Source: Halichoerus grypus | Taxonomy: Eukaryota; Chordata; Mammalia; Carnivora; Phocidae | Reading direction: 5' to 3' | NCBI RefSeq assembly: GCF_964656455.1 | Contig: NC_135718.1 | Span: forward strand, 128,751,093-128,815,092 | Length of the DNA stretch: 64,000 nt | Shown here: in pieces, positions 54,801 through 64,000 of the stretch | How positions within the stretch are numbered: the stretch's first letter is position 1 | Layout of the letters: each line of letters begins with the position of its first letter | The notes under the pieces: model-generated | Told to the model about the DNA's origin: nothing | The model's database searches: none | What the model saw: the letters and a program-made list of their open reading frames with translations, nothing else | Position numbers and translations under genes: made by a program

Positions 54801-56800
54801 GCCTGGTCACTCTGCACTATCCACAGCTGACTGGCACCTGGCTCAGTCTCCTTTGTGATTCCACATCCTACCCCCACTTGTGAGCTTCTACCCCCCCAAG
54901 GGGATGAGTCATCCCCAGAGCTCCCTCACCTCCTCTATTCCAATCACCTTAACTCCATCTGGCCTCGTTTCTTGCCAGTTTTATTACATCCTGTGTTCTG
55001 GCCAAGTTGAACTTTTCAGTTCTTTAAACATACCAATGCTTTTTCTAACAACTGTGACACATCACACTGCTGTTCCCTCCATCTCTATTCAGCTTCATTA
55101 TAATTTCCTCTGTCATCAACTTTAGATAAGATTTCAAGAAGTACCAAGTTCAAGGGTATGAACATTTTATATGTAAAACCAAACCAGTTATAGGGGCACT
55201 TGGGTGGCTCAGTCGCTTAAGCGGCTGCCTTCAGCTTGGGTCGTGATCCCAGGGTCCTGGGACTGAGCCCCACAGAGGGCTCCTTGCTCAGCGGGGAGCC
55301 TGCTTCTCCCTCTGCCTGTCGCTCCCCCTGCTTGTGCTTGCTCTCCCCCAACCTCTGTCAAATAAATAAATAAAATCTTAAAAAAAAAAGTTATAGGGCT
55401 TACAAAGAACACATGCTGCACCAACAGTGACATACTAATCCATTCTCACCATGCTAACCCATTATTTACACTGGGCTAATAGCTTTTGTTCACTAATTTA
55501 TTTAAATCTAAGTATCTATTAAGATCTTACTTATGTGCACAGTCTTAAGTGTAGGAGATACACAGGTGGACAGGATACAGGACCTCATAGGCTAGTGCTA
55601 TAAACAGCAAATACTAACAATATCGTAAGATCAACTGAGATTATAGATGTGAATGTGCTTTGTAGTCTTTAGGCCATGGTTTCTCAATCTCGGTACTACT
55701 GACATTCTGGGATGGAGAATTCTTTGTTGTGGGGCCAGGAGGAGTGGGGGTTGGTGTCTTCTGCTTTGCAGGATGCCTCGCAGCATTCCTGGCTTCTACC
55801 TACTAGGTGCCAGCAGCACCCTGTTATAGACTGAATGTGTTTCCCCCCAGATTCTTATGTTGAAACCTAACTCTCAATGTGATAGGTCATGAGGGCAGAG
55901 CGTATTTTTAGGGACAATTTTGAGTGATAGGCTATGCACATAGCTGAAATGAGATTATACTTTACACTTTCCTGTGGGTATGTTACATCTCAATAAAAAT
56001 TTACCAAAATAAAAAACTGTTCTCAACTTTCCCCTTTGGGGTGATGTATGAAGGAGATTAAAATCTGTAACTTGAAGAAAAGATTAGAATAGAAATTAAA
56101 TCTTTCTTCAAAATTGATTTTCGGGACTTGATGTGTCCATCCCACTTGAAACAGGATTCGTTTGAGAAACTGCGTTCCACCCAGCACCCTGGTAAAGCGT
56201 GTAGGTTACGGGAGTCATCTGTCACATCCCCTACACCAAAGTTGTTTCTGGAGCTCCTTCTGGGGCGGAGGGGCGCCCGACAGAAGGGAGACCGGCGGGT
56301 GCGGTGTGATGCGGGCCGCGAGTCCAGGTACACGGGCGCCATCGGGCCGCTCCGCAGCGTGGAGCTGCAAGAGCTGCGGGCGTCCCGGGCCGCCGGGCCC
56401 TCGGAAGCCGGCGGGCTCGGCTCAGTCCTGCACCGCACGCGGAGCAGCAGCGTCCACACCTAGCGCGGGGCTAGGGCCGGGGGTCCGGCCGGCCCGGGAG
56501 ACCGGCCCCGGGCTGCGCTCCGGCCGCGCAACTCCGGCGCGGGCAGCCTCGGGCGGAGCCGGGCCGCGACGAGGGGCGCGGTCTCCGGAAACGCGCGCGG
56601 GTACCCGGACTCCAGCCGCCGCGGCCCCCTGTGAAGGCGTGCGGGTGAGAGCCGCCTCCAACCTGCCTCCCTACCTGTCGGCGGGAGAAGAGAGCGGTCC
56701 CTGGCTGCAGCACCCGGGAGCCACAGCGTTGGCACAGCACCGCCTTCCGGTTTCGGCCCTCGGCTGACACTAAGTCGTTCAGCGGCTCGGCTGGTTCCAT
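48807..56800 (-). CDS. RABIF: RABIF (MSS4), Rab-interacting zinc-binding chaperone
   Basis: Two exons, 56675-56800 and 48807-49052, join at Gln42|Leu43 (donor gtaggg, acceptor cctgcag) to give 123 residues, the human length. The start is the ATG at 56800 (MEPAEPLNDL); the open frame extends further upstream but that is 5' UTR by comparison with the family. C23-x2-C26 and C94-x2-C97 supply the single zinc site. The product binds nucleotide-free exocytic Rab GTPases such as Rab8 and Rab10 and acts as a holdase-like chaperone or weak exchange factor in the cytosol. It is nearly identical to the human protein as I recall it, with a few changes (for example near residues 5-6 and in 'EHWLVDDMF'). 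The 7.6 kb intron carries SINEs, an LTR and L1 pieces. The order next to KLHL12, same strand, matches human. Confidence 0.97.
51649..51831 (-). repeat. Nested SINEC (minus)
   Basis: Reverse SINE inserted in the tail of the SINE starting at 51472. The 21-bp duplicated tail is described under the parent nest. Confidence 0.88.
51856..52026 (-). repeat. Nested SINEC (minus), slightly truncated
   Basis: Reverse SINE with a shortened body. A tail-derived repeat lies on both sides. Confidence 0.8.
52225..52720 (+). mobile_element. MLT1-type solo LTR
   Basis: The 3' half has 'gtgagcaaaataaatgttaa', 'ttaggtcaccattcttgggt' and 'gttacacagcaatagagaac', the standard MLT1 end. Landmarks such as 'gccaccacgtggagagacca' lie upstream. 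No internal coding sequence. Confidence 0.7.
52797..53016 (-). repeat. Older SINEC (reverse) with G-rich expansion
   Basis: Diverged reverse SINE containing a GGGGGGGTGGGGGGG stretch (about 52921-52936) in place of the usual 'cgggctcgat' segment. Confidence 0.8.
53324..53518 (+). repeat. SINEC element with 14-bp TSD
   Basis: Full-length SINE bounded by aaaatgtttaatca (53310-53323 and 53519-53532). Confidence 0.92.
53544..53596 (-). repeat. 53-bp 'mini-SINE' with perfect TSD
   Basis: Only the tail block (t-run plus 'aagattttattt') and the head ('gcttaacgactgagccaccc' to 'gcgcccc') of a reverse SINEC remain, fused directly. The central 130-140 bp are missing. A perfect 13-bp TSD cagttttaaagtt (53531-53543 and 53597-53609) shows that both ends of the insertion are intact. 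Confidence 0.9.
55193..55388 (+). repeat. SINEC element with short TSD
   Basis: Full-length SINE with 'agttatagg' repeated on both sides, in the RABIF intron. Confidence 0.88.
55675..55835 (+). repeat. MER20-type hAT relic
   Basis: 'ggtttctcaatctcggtact', 'attctttgttgtggggcc' and 'agcattcctggcttctacct' match MER20-like elements in order. An LTR-like piece ('tagactgaatgtgtttcccc') follows. Confidence 0.7.
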
Positions 56801-56990
56801 CGCCGCTACCGCCACTGCTTCCTCGGCCACGACCGCGCAGGCGCTGTCTCTGCGGGATCTTTTCGGAACTGCGCTGGCGCGGCTTTCAGAGACGGGGCGG
56901 GGAGCGCGCGGTCACTCCCCCTCTGCGCAAGCGTCCGCTTCCCCCGCTCTGGATTCTACTGCGCAAGCGCCTCATTCATTGCTTAACCTG
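56200..56990 (-). promoter_or_regulatory. RABIF CpG-island promoter with NRF1-like sites
   Basis: A CpG-dense island covers exon 1 and about 200 bp upstream. Four NRF1-like palindromes (TGCGCAnGCGC type) lie just 5' of the gene at 56834, 56870, 56924 and 56960, and GC boxes lie near 56893. No TATA box is seen. This is a typical TATA-less housekeeping promoter. The 201-residue frame on the plus strand (56162-56767) is the GC-rich antisense of this island and is not called. Confidence 0.7.
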
Positions 56991-59900
56991 AGTGGTTAGG
57001 TGTCCGCTGGCTTTGTGACAGGGTCACTCACTTCCTGGGACGTGACAAATCCTGTCTTCATACTCACCTGGTCACTGGCCTTCCCTTACTATTGAGTAAA
57101 ACCCGGGTAGATAATTCACGAAAGTTGACCATACCTTTTAGTTTACTGAGATTTGAATTTAGTCTTATAAACGAACGGGGACGTTTCTGGAGGCAATGTG
57201 AAGGGAATCTGGGTTACACTACACATCAGCAAGTTTTACCAACATTAGTTTCTTCAGTAAGAGACTACTTAGAGGGACGTGTACCTTTTTGGTGTTGGAA
57301 AAAGATGCCTGGAAACTTTACTTGCTGGTCTCTGTTCTGATCATAGTGACCATTTACTATGTGGCAAAACACCGTGTTGAAATGCTTTAGAAACAAACCT
57401 ATTGAATCATCACGATTTCCTTATGGGGTTGTCACTAATTACTCCCAGTGCACAACTGAGGAAGGTGAAGATCAGAAAGGTTACTTTCCAGGGTCCATAG
57501 ATCCAGGCATGGCTTTAAAGCCACTGCTCTTGGGGTCATTACACTACTTTCCCGTTCCATTTGATTAGTCCATAGATCTCTAGCTTATCAGTTCTAGTGC
57601 ATTAGGCCATGGATATCCTGAAATGGCAAGGGAAGGAGAACATGAAGGGGAACTAAGCCACTTGATTAGGTAATGTCTAATCTACTCATCACCCCCATCT
57701 GTTTTTCTTTTTCCTTTGTCCTTCAGTAATTCAACATTTAGTGAGTCATTCTGTAATATAACTAAACCCTGAGGATACAATGATAACAGGCACCCTATAT
57801 TTGAGAGCACAGTCTAAACAGGAAGACATACCCCAAACCAATGACATATGATAAAGACAATCATGGGAACAAAGATAAATGGAAGCCAGGATTAGGGAAT
57901 AATCCCCAGCTGGAGAGTCAGAAAAAGCTTTACCTAGGTGACATCTGAATTAGGCATCAGAGTGTGACTGGGATTTTGTCTGAAAAGCAAGACTATTTCA
58001 GATAGAACAGTGGAATACCTGAACAAAGGTGAAAACAAATTTAAGAATGGTTAGTAGTCCACAACACATTATACCTAAGCTAAGAGAGAATAGTAGAGGG
58101 AGGTAAGATCAGAATGGTAGAGTGGGCCCAGAGCACCATGGGTCTAAAGTCATGCGACGGAATTTGAACTTTATAATATGGGCAATGGAAATCTATAGAA
58201 TTTTAGGCCAGAAATAACTTTGATATTCACTGAATATTTGCTGTATATTAGGTATTGTAATGATCCTACTTGTACTTTCAGAAGAACACTGATGACAAAA
58301 TGGAGGGGCTAGACTAGAAGAAGGAAGAGTAGAGGTAAAGCAATCAGGAAGCTATTACTCCATGAGTCTGGGCAAGAGGCCTGAACTATGTGGTAGCGGA
58401 GGGAATACAAATATAGGAATTTATTTGGAACTTTTAAAGATAAAATCACGTAGAACGTAGAAATGAACTGGATGTCTGTATTGTAATGGGGATGACACAA
58501 GATAAATAAATGACAGATCTCTGAGGCTGGATAACTAAGTGGCTGGCTGCCATCTAAGAGAGCTAGAAAAACAAGAGGAACCCCCAAATTAGGGGTACCT
58601 CTGTGTATGTGCATGAGCAAAGTGTGTAAGACTGGCAAGAGTGGAAAGAGAGCAAAGAGTTTCAGTTTTCTGCAGAATATTCAGTTGTGGCTGCCATATG
58701 AAGAACTATTTGGGAATTTGGTCTGAAACTCGGAAAAATCAGCAGTAAAGATAACCATCAGTTCTTTACTCCCCACTTCTCTGCCTCCCCTGCATCTCTT
58801 CCTGATAGGAGGAGTCACATGTTTCATAGCTGTGGTTTGATCAGCAGGCTCCAATCCATCTGCTGAGGAAAAGTTGGCAGGCTCCTTTAGAGAAAATAAC
58901 TTCCCCTTGGCCTCCCCCAGCCCTTTGCTCTGGAAATACAGGATTTTTTGCAGTTTTGCAGGCCTTCTGCATAGTTGTTTGTATAAATCTAAGCAAACAG
59001 AAATAGGACTGGAGTGACTAAAACCCTAAAAGTCAAGTGAGTATTAAATGAGCTGAAGATTGAGTCTTTATTCTATTTGGCATTCAAGTAAACTCCAAGT
59101 GTGAAAGGAGTCAATAAATATGCAATTTTATATAAATATTTTACTGATGAGAATCTCCGCAAGGGTAAAGGGGCTACCTCTTACCTATGTCTAGTACAGC
59201 TAGTTGGCTAACACATACGGTGAACGGGGAGAAGAGACAGGACATACAGCTGATTGCTAGGCCTGCTCCCCCCAAATATCTGCAACACAGTGCTGGTCAG
59301 CCATAAACTCTCTTACAGGCATTTGAGACAATTGATTTTTAATATTTTCTTAAAAAAATACAAAGGAAATGAACTCTTGAGGTCAATACAACTCAGGGAA
59401 AGAGGAAAAAATGAAATTTTGGAATAAAGGGAAAGTGCATCCTTGTATAGGTTATCACATCCCCAACACTCCCAATACCCCACAAAACCAAGAATTTCAC
59501 TCCAAAACACAGGGGAACCTTGAATGGTGGCTCAGAAATGGCGATAGCAAGTACTGGAACAAAAGGATTTTGGTTGTCCTTGATTATTCTGTCCTGGGAT
59601 GAATAAAATCCACTCTAAGGACAGGCGAGGGAAACTTATAGTAGGAAAAGGATTAATTGTACCAAACACAGCAGTAATAAGCACTCCTCAGCAGAAGGGT
59701 GCCCTTAAAAGAATGGGGCAGTAATCAGGTAGCTGCCCTTTTAGGCTGCTGCCACCCCCACCCCATCCCCAAATAAATAGTAATGAAGTATAATAGTGTA
59801 GTAGTATTTGATTCAACACAGAAAGATAGTGTCTCACCCACTCAAGGCAAACCATGCCATGGATAGGTGAGCCCTGGCAGGAAATAAGACGATTGTAAAA
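56991..59900. other. Intergenic between RABIF and KLHL12
   Basis: About 2.9 kb of AT-rich sequence without coding genes. A MIR-like piece lies about 57336-57560 and an old interspersed repeat about 57770-58230 ('gtggaatacctgaacaaagg', 'ttaagaatggttag'). The KLHL12 3' UTR enters from the right. Confidence 0.4.
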
Positions 59901-59946
59901 TCACAGGTACTTCTAGTTTGTTCCCAGGCATACGGAACTCCCACAT

Positions 59947-59952
59947 TTATTC
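59947..59952 (-). terminator. Candidate KLHL12 poly(A) signal
   Basis: Plus TTTATT (AATAAA on the minus strand) about 780 nt after the KLHL12 stop. A second one at 59067-59072 would give a 3' UTR of about 1.7 kb. Which is used cannot be decided. Confidence 0.35.
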
Positions 59953-60730
59953 CATGTCTGCTCAGCCCAACATCTGTTCACTCTTATTCTGTCAGTCTCC
60001 AGTGCCAAGATGCGCACCATTCTAGTTCAGAAAGACCATGGGGAAATAAAAAGATCCCTCCAATAATATACCCTTTAAGTCCTCCAGGTTATACTTCAGT
60101 GGTGTTCTAGGTTCACTCAAATTCCATCAAATTCCGTTGACTTCCCTTACTCTAAACCCAGTTCTGATATACCAACCCTGTCCCTTAAGGGAGTGCCAGG
60201 TCTCTCCCTAAGCCCCCCAAAATTTTGACAGGGGGCTTTTCCCTTTGTTATCCTCCTGAATGGAACTGTGTTGCCCCTAGCTACTGTAGACTAGGAAAGA
60301 TATTCCTGGAAAACGAGACTTGGATTTTACCCAGCTGACTCAAGTTCGTATCCTTCCAATCATCTACGCCGGATACCGCCCACATCTAGTAGGTCACACT
60401 CACCTTCCTTCTCTGCAATACATGAGGCCCAACAGACAGATTCTCCTGAGCACGTAGAGTGCTCTCTAGACCAGGAGGAGAGGTGATCTGGCCTCTCAGA
60501 TCCATTCAGTGTGCACGGGCTTCCCCTGAGTGTCTATTACCCACCCTCCTCAGGGACAACAACCAGCGCAAGGCGCAGTGTGTATCAAATAAGTACAATC
60601 ATCACTGCACCGGTGCTTGTAATCACCCTGTGCGCACAGTGAGAAATAGATATTCTGGAAAGGATCCTTGACTCTCCCATAAATTGTCCCGTGGACTGGT
60701 CACTAGCCCTGGATGGTGCTCCAAAAATGG

Positions 60731-63598
60731 TCACTTCTCTCGAAGAACACACACGCCAGCATCACAGCGCTGGGTTCCCATGGATGTCACTACTTCCCAG
60801 TTGTCGATGATAGGGTCATAGCACTCAATGCTACTCAGCAGGGAATTCCCATCATATCTGAGTGGGGAAGAAGCAAAAGAAGAAAATGAACTTTCTATTC
60901 CTTTCCATACAGTCCCTACATTAAAGGCTGCCACTGGAGATGTCTCCCCCAACCCGAAGGCGGTCTTGATCCAAAACTTCCGATTGGATCATGTGGTCCT
61001 GGACGCATGATGACTCTAGTGTGGCTTCCAAATCCTTACCCTGCAATAGCATAAAGTCTCCCCCGAAGCACCGTGGCCCCTACATAGCATCGTGGAGTGG
61101 TCATACTAGTGACAGTTGTCCAGGAATCGGTGCGAATGTTGTATGCTTCAACAGAAGAAAGGTGGGCTGTACCATCAAATCCCCCCACCACATAAATATG
61201 GTCATTCAGCAGGGCTACTCCTGCACCTGGGGGAAAAAAGGGCATAGCAAGTGAATACTACTAAGCTTAGGATCAGAATTTGAAAAACAAAACATGATCA
61301 CTGATGGCTAGCTGAATTCTAAGGTAGCTGAGGGATGTGGACTAGGGCCAGACAGGCCTAGAATAATCTAGTTGTCTTTATTATCACTATATTTAGAGAA
61401 AAGACAGGCAAAGAGGAAAATAGAACCTCACTCCTTTTACTGTAAGTGTTCAGTGAAGAAAGAACCACAACTCTGATTTGCTGATCCCCTATTTTTGACA
61501 GCAGCACCACTGCACATATAAAGATTTGTCAGCATGGTCTACTGTCCTCTCCCTTAGATATGACTTACCAGAGCGCTTGGTGGCCATTGGTGTAACATTA
61601 GTCCAGTGTCCTGTGTGGGGATCATATTTCTCAACTGAATTTAAGATATTCAGGCCATCATATCCTCCTGAAAAAGTAGAGACCATTTCAGAAAGAATGG
61701 GAAATCCTCATGCCCATTCCCAGGCTGCCTTTCTCTGAGTGTTTCAACTAATTCTTTTAGTTTCAGTTCTTAAGAGTTTCAATAATCCAAGGGCGCCTGG
61801 GTAGCTCAGTCATTGGGCATCTGCCTTTGGTTCAGGCCATGATCCCAGGGTCCTGGGATCAAGCTCTGCATCAGGCTCCCTGCTCTGCGGGAAGCCTGCT
61901 TCTCCCTCTCCTACTCCCCCTGCTTGTGTTCCCTCTCTCCTGTCTCTCTCTCTCTCAAATAAATAAATAAAATCTTTTTTTTAAAAAAAGGAGTTTCAAT
62001 AATCCAAAGAGAAATCTGACACCCTATTTTCTGCTTCCACAAAAAAGATAATCCTAGCTAACAGAAAAGATACAAGGATAGACTATGATTTTAGTTGAAA
62101 AAAGCCTATGAACATTTAAAAAGGGATCCCCACCCAGAGGTTGCCACCTATTAAGTTCCCTCCCATCTCTGCCTCCGAGAATGAATACCTAGACAGTAGA
62201 TCACTCCGCTGGCCACAACCAGTCCAGCGCCCTCCCGGGCTGTTTGCATATCTCCTAGCATGCTCCACTGGTCAATGTTTGGGTCATATCGCTCCATACT
62301 GGTATGACGCCTGCTTCCATCAAAGCCTCCAGACACATAGATCATATCTGCTCAGAATGAATGAATCATAGACTATTAGAGGATGAGAGATTTCTAATAA
62401 CTCTTCTCTTTACAAATTCCCCACAAGTACTTCAAATGTTTGGGAACAAAAACAAAGTGTTTTTCACAGGTAAGTCAACTACCTGAGTATAGATAAGGAA
62501 GACATCACAGTTAAGACACCTAAAAAGATGGGGTGCCTGGGTGGCTCAGTCAGTTGAGTGCCCGACTCTTGATTTTGGCTCAGGTCATGAGCTCAGGAGG
62601 ATCGTGGGATGGGGCTCCATGTCAGGCTTCATGCTCAGCAGGGAGTCTGCTGGAGATCCTCTCCCTCTGCTCCTACCCCCCCCAACACCTCTGCTAGCGT
62701 GTGCACTCCCTCTAAAATAATAATCTTAAAAAAAAAAAAAAGACATCTAGGGGCACCTGGGTGGCTCAGTTGCTAAGCGTCTGCCTTCGGCCCAGGGTCC
62801 TGGGATCGAGCCCCACATCAGGCTCCCTGCTCAGCGGGAAGCCTACTTCTCCCTCTCCCACTCCCCCTGCTTGTGTTTCCTCTCTCGCCGTCTCGCTCTG
62901 TCAAAATAAATAAATAAAATCTTTAAAAAAAAAAGTGTCTAACTTCGGTTTAGGTCATGATCTCAGGGTCCTGGGATTGAGCCCCTAGGATGGGCTCCTT
63001 GCTCAGCAGGGAGTCTGCTTCTCCCACTGCCCCTCCCCCCACTCACGCACGCACTCTCTCTCTCTCAAATAAAATCTTAAAAAAAAAAAAAAAAAGACAC
63101 CTAAAAAGAATGGGGTCAGATGGAATCCTCAAAGATTAGCTGGAGTTTGAAAAAAACACAACTAGTGCCAGTTCTCCACTCAGCACACTGGAACATGATT
63201 TACCAACTCTGTTGTCAGTGTTGAAATATCCATTAATACTGAAAAGCTTTGGTAAGTAACATCAGTATTTCCAAAAGCAAAAAGGAATATTTAACCTTAC
63301 CAGTATCCTCCACATTTCACTCTCCTGCCAGATAACAGGAGAGGTATGAACCCCGATCCAGCCACAACAAAATGGAAACACTGCCCTGCACACCAAGCAT
63401 ACCTCCTAGGGTGGTGGCTCCAGCAAGGCCTCGTCGGACATTCATAGGGGCTACAGAATACCAGACTCCATCCTCATCTGCTGTGTAGTCTAGACATTCC
63501 ACTGAACTGAGGCGGGAACGGCCATCATAGCCACCAATTACATAGATCCGATCATGTAGGGACACTGAAGCCACATAACGTCTCTTACGAGTGATGCT
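60731..63598 (-). CDS. KLHL12: KLHL12, C-terminal Kelch-propeller exons (partial gene)
   Basis: Five exons, all in phase with GT-AG sites: 63403-63598, 62189-62347, 61569-61667, 61040-61226 and 60731-60857 (stop TGA). They encode 255 residues, the C-terminal part (about 314-568 of 568) of KLHL12. Kelch hallmarks recur: 'YVIGGYDG', 'YVSGGFDG', 'YCLGGYDG', 'YVVGGFDG' and 'YAIAGYDG', each followed by a Tyr/Trp pair. The protein is the substrate adaptor of a CUL3 ubiquitin ligase; its Kelch domain binds Dishevelled and, with PEF1/ALG2, SEC31 for large COPII carriers. The BTB and BACK exons lie beyond the right edge. It matches human as I recall it almost exactly; one visible change is Asn for Ser in 'IIDNWEVV'. 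Introns carry SINEs at 61791 and 62530-63093. Confidence 0.97.
61791..61991 (+). repeat. SINEC element in KLHL12 intron, 16-bp TSD
   Basis: Full-length SINE antisense to KLHL12, bounded by agtttcaataatccaa (61775-61790 and 61992-62007). Confidence 0.93.
62530..63093 (+). repeat. Cluster of three SINEC units in KLHL12 intron
   Basis: Units at about 62530-62745, 62750-62935 and 62936-63093, all plus. The third lacks the head and starts at 'gtgtctaacttcggtttagg'. The whole cluster is bounded by one perfect 16-bp repeat aagacacctaaaaaga (62513-62528 and 63094-63109). Confidence 0.88.
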
Positions 63599-64000
63599 CT
63601 ACAGATTTAGGAGAGAAGAGGTACAAGTCATTTCAGGCATGCAAGTCTTAGACTTTACCTTTTGCTAACCTTCCTGTTTTTATCTACATTCCTCTCCTTC
63701 ACTTGTCACCATGAACCCTTCTTGAGACGGTTCACCCTCAAGTGATCTCCAACTGCCTACTGAATGGATACCTCTTGCTTGCTATAATGCTTTTAAAGAT
63801 GCAACCCTTCTGGACATTTGCCTCTTTCCAAGGCTTCCAAAAAGTTTAATGTCTTTCCATTATCCAGTATCTGATTCCTTTCTATTCTATCTATTCCAGG
63901 GCTAAAAACTGATATCCTTCTATAAGACAGGAAAGTATCCCCAAAGTGCTAATCAGAGGGTCAGGGATCCTAAAAGTTAGCAGGATAGATTAAAAGATTT
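63599..64000 (-). other. KLHL12 intron running off the window
   Basis: Sequence upstream (minus sense) of the 63403-63598 exon, whose acceptor is 'atctgtag'. No further Kelch exon is found before the window ends. Confidence 0.7.

Noticed and set aside
56162..56767. 201-residue plus frame opposite RABIF exon 1
   Set aside because: Antisense of a CpG island and of a verified exon; composition artefact.
56801..56830. N-terminal extension of RABIF (upstream in-frame codons)
   Set aside because: The extension has no ATG, starting only with GTG. The family starts at MEPA, giving exactly 123 residues.

Overview
This is a window of mammalian nuclear DNA. The genes have introns, there are CpG-island promoters, and tRNA-derived SINEs of the carnivore SINEC/CanSINE family (head box 'GCGCCTGGGTGGCTCAG', tail 'AAATAAATAAAATCTT') are very dense in both orientations. 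That points to a carnivoran, probably a caniform; I cannot name the species. The gene order matches the human 1q32.1 block KDM5B - PCAT6 - MGAT4E - RABIF - KLHL12. Order and orientation were read from the sequence; the comparison with human is from memory.

Layout. 1-150 is the edge of a GC-rich island, by synteny probably the KDM5B promoter side. 2.1-3.4 kb is a second CpG island at the position expected for PCAT6. 11.0-13.7 kb (+) is an intact three-exon MGAT4-family glycosyltransferase gene (MGAT4E), whose human counterpart I know as a pseudogene. 13.7-34.4 kb is intergenic and repeat-rich, with LINE-1, nested SINEs, LTR fragments and MIR/MER elements. 34.4-42.2 kb (-) is a complete five-exon alpha-tubulin gene with a canonical ATG|intron start, a GC-AG last intron and a TATA/CCAAT promoter. 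I know of no human alpha-tubulin gene at this place. 48.8-56.8 kb (-) is RABIF (MSS4) in two exons separated by a 7.6 kb intron. 60.7-64.0 kb (-) is the 3' part of KLHL12: five exons encoding the Kelch propeller.

The genes do not form a pathway. Tubulin is cytoskeletal, RABIF is a Rab chaperone, KLHL12 is a CUL3 substrate adaptor linked to COPII and Wnt signalling, and MGAT4E is a Golgi-type membrane protein. The most notable item is the alpha-tubulin gene: every exon junction keeps phase, it predicts 449 residues, it ends in Phe, and its promoter has four CCAAT boxes about 41 bp apart and a duplicated TATA module. The repeat layer also gives readable insertion histories from target-site duplications (TSDs), including two three-SINE nests and a 53-bp 'mini-SINE'.
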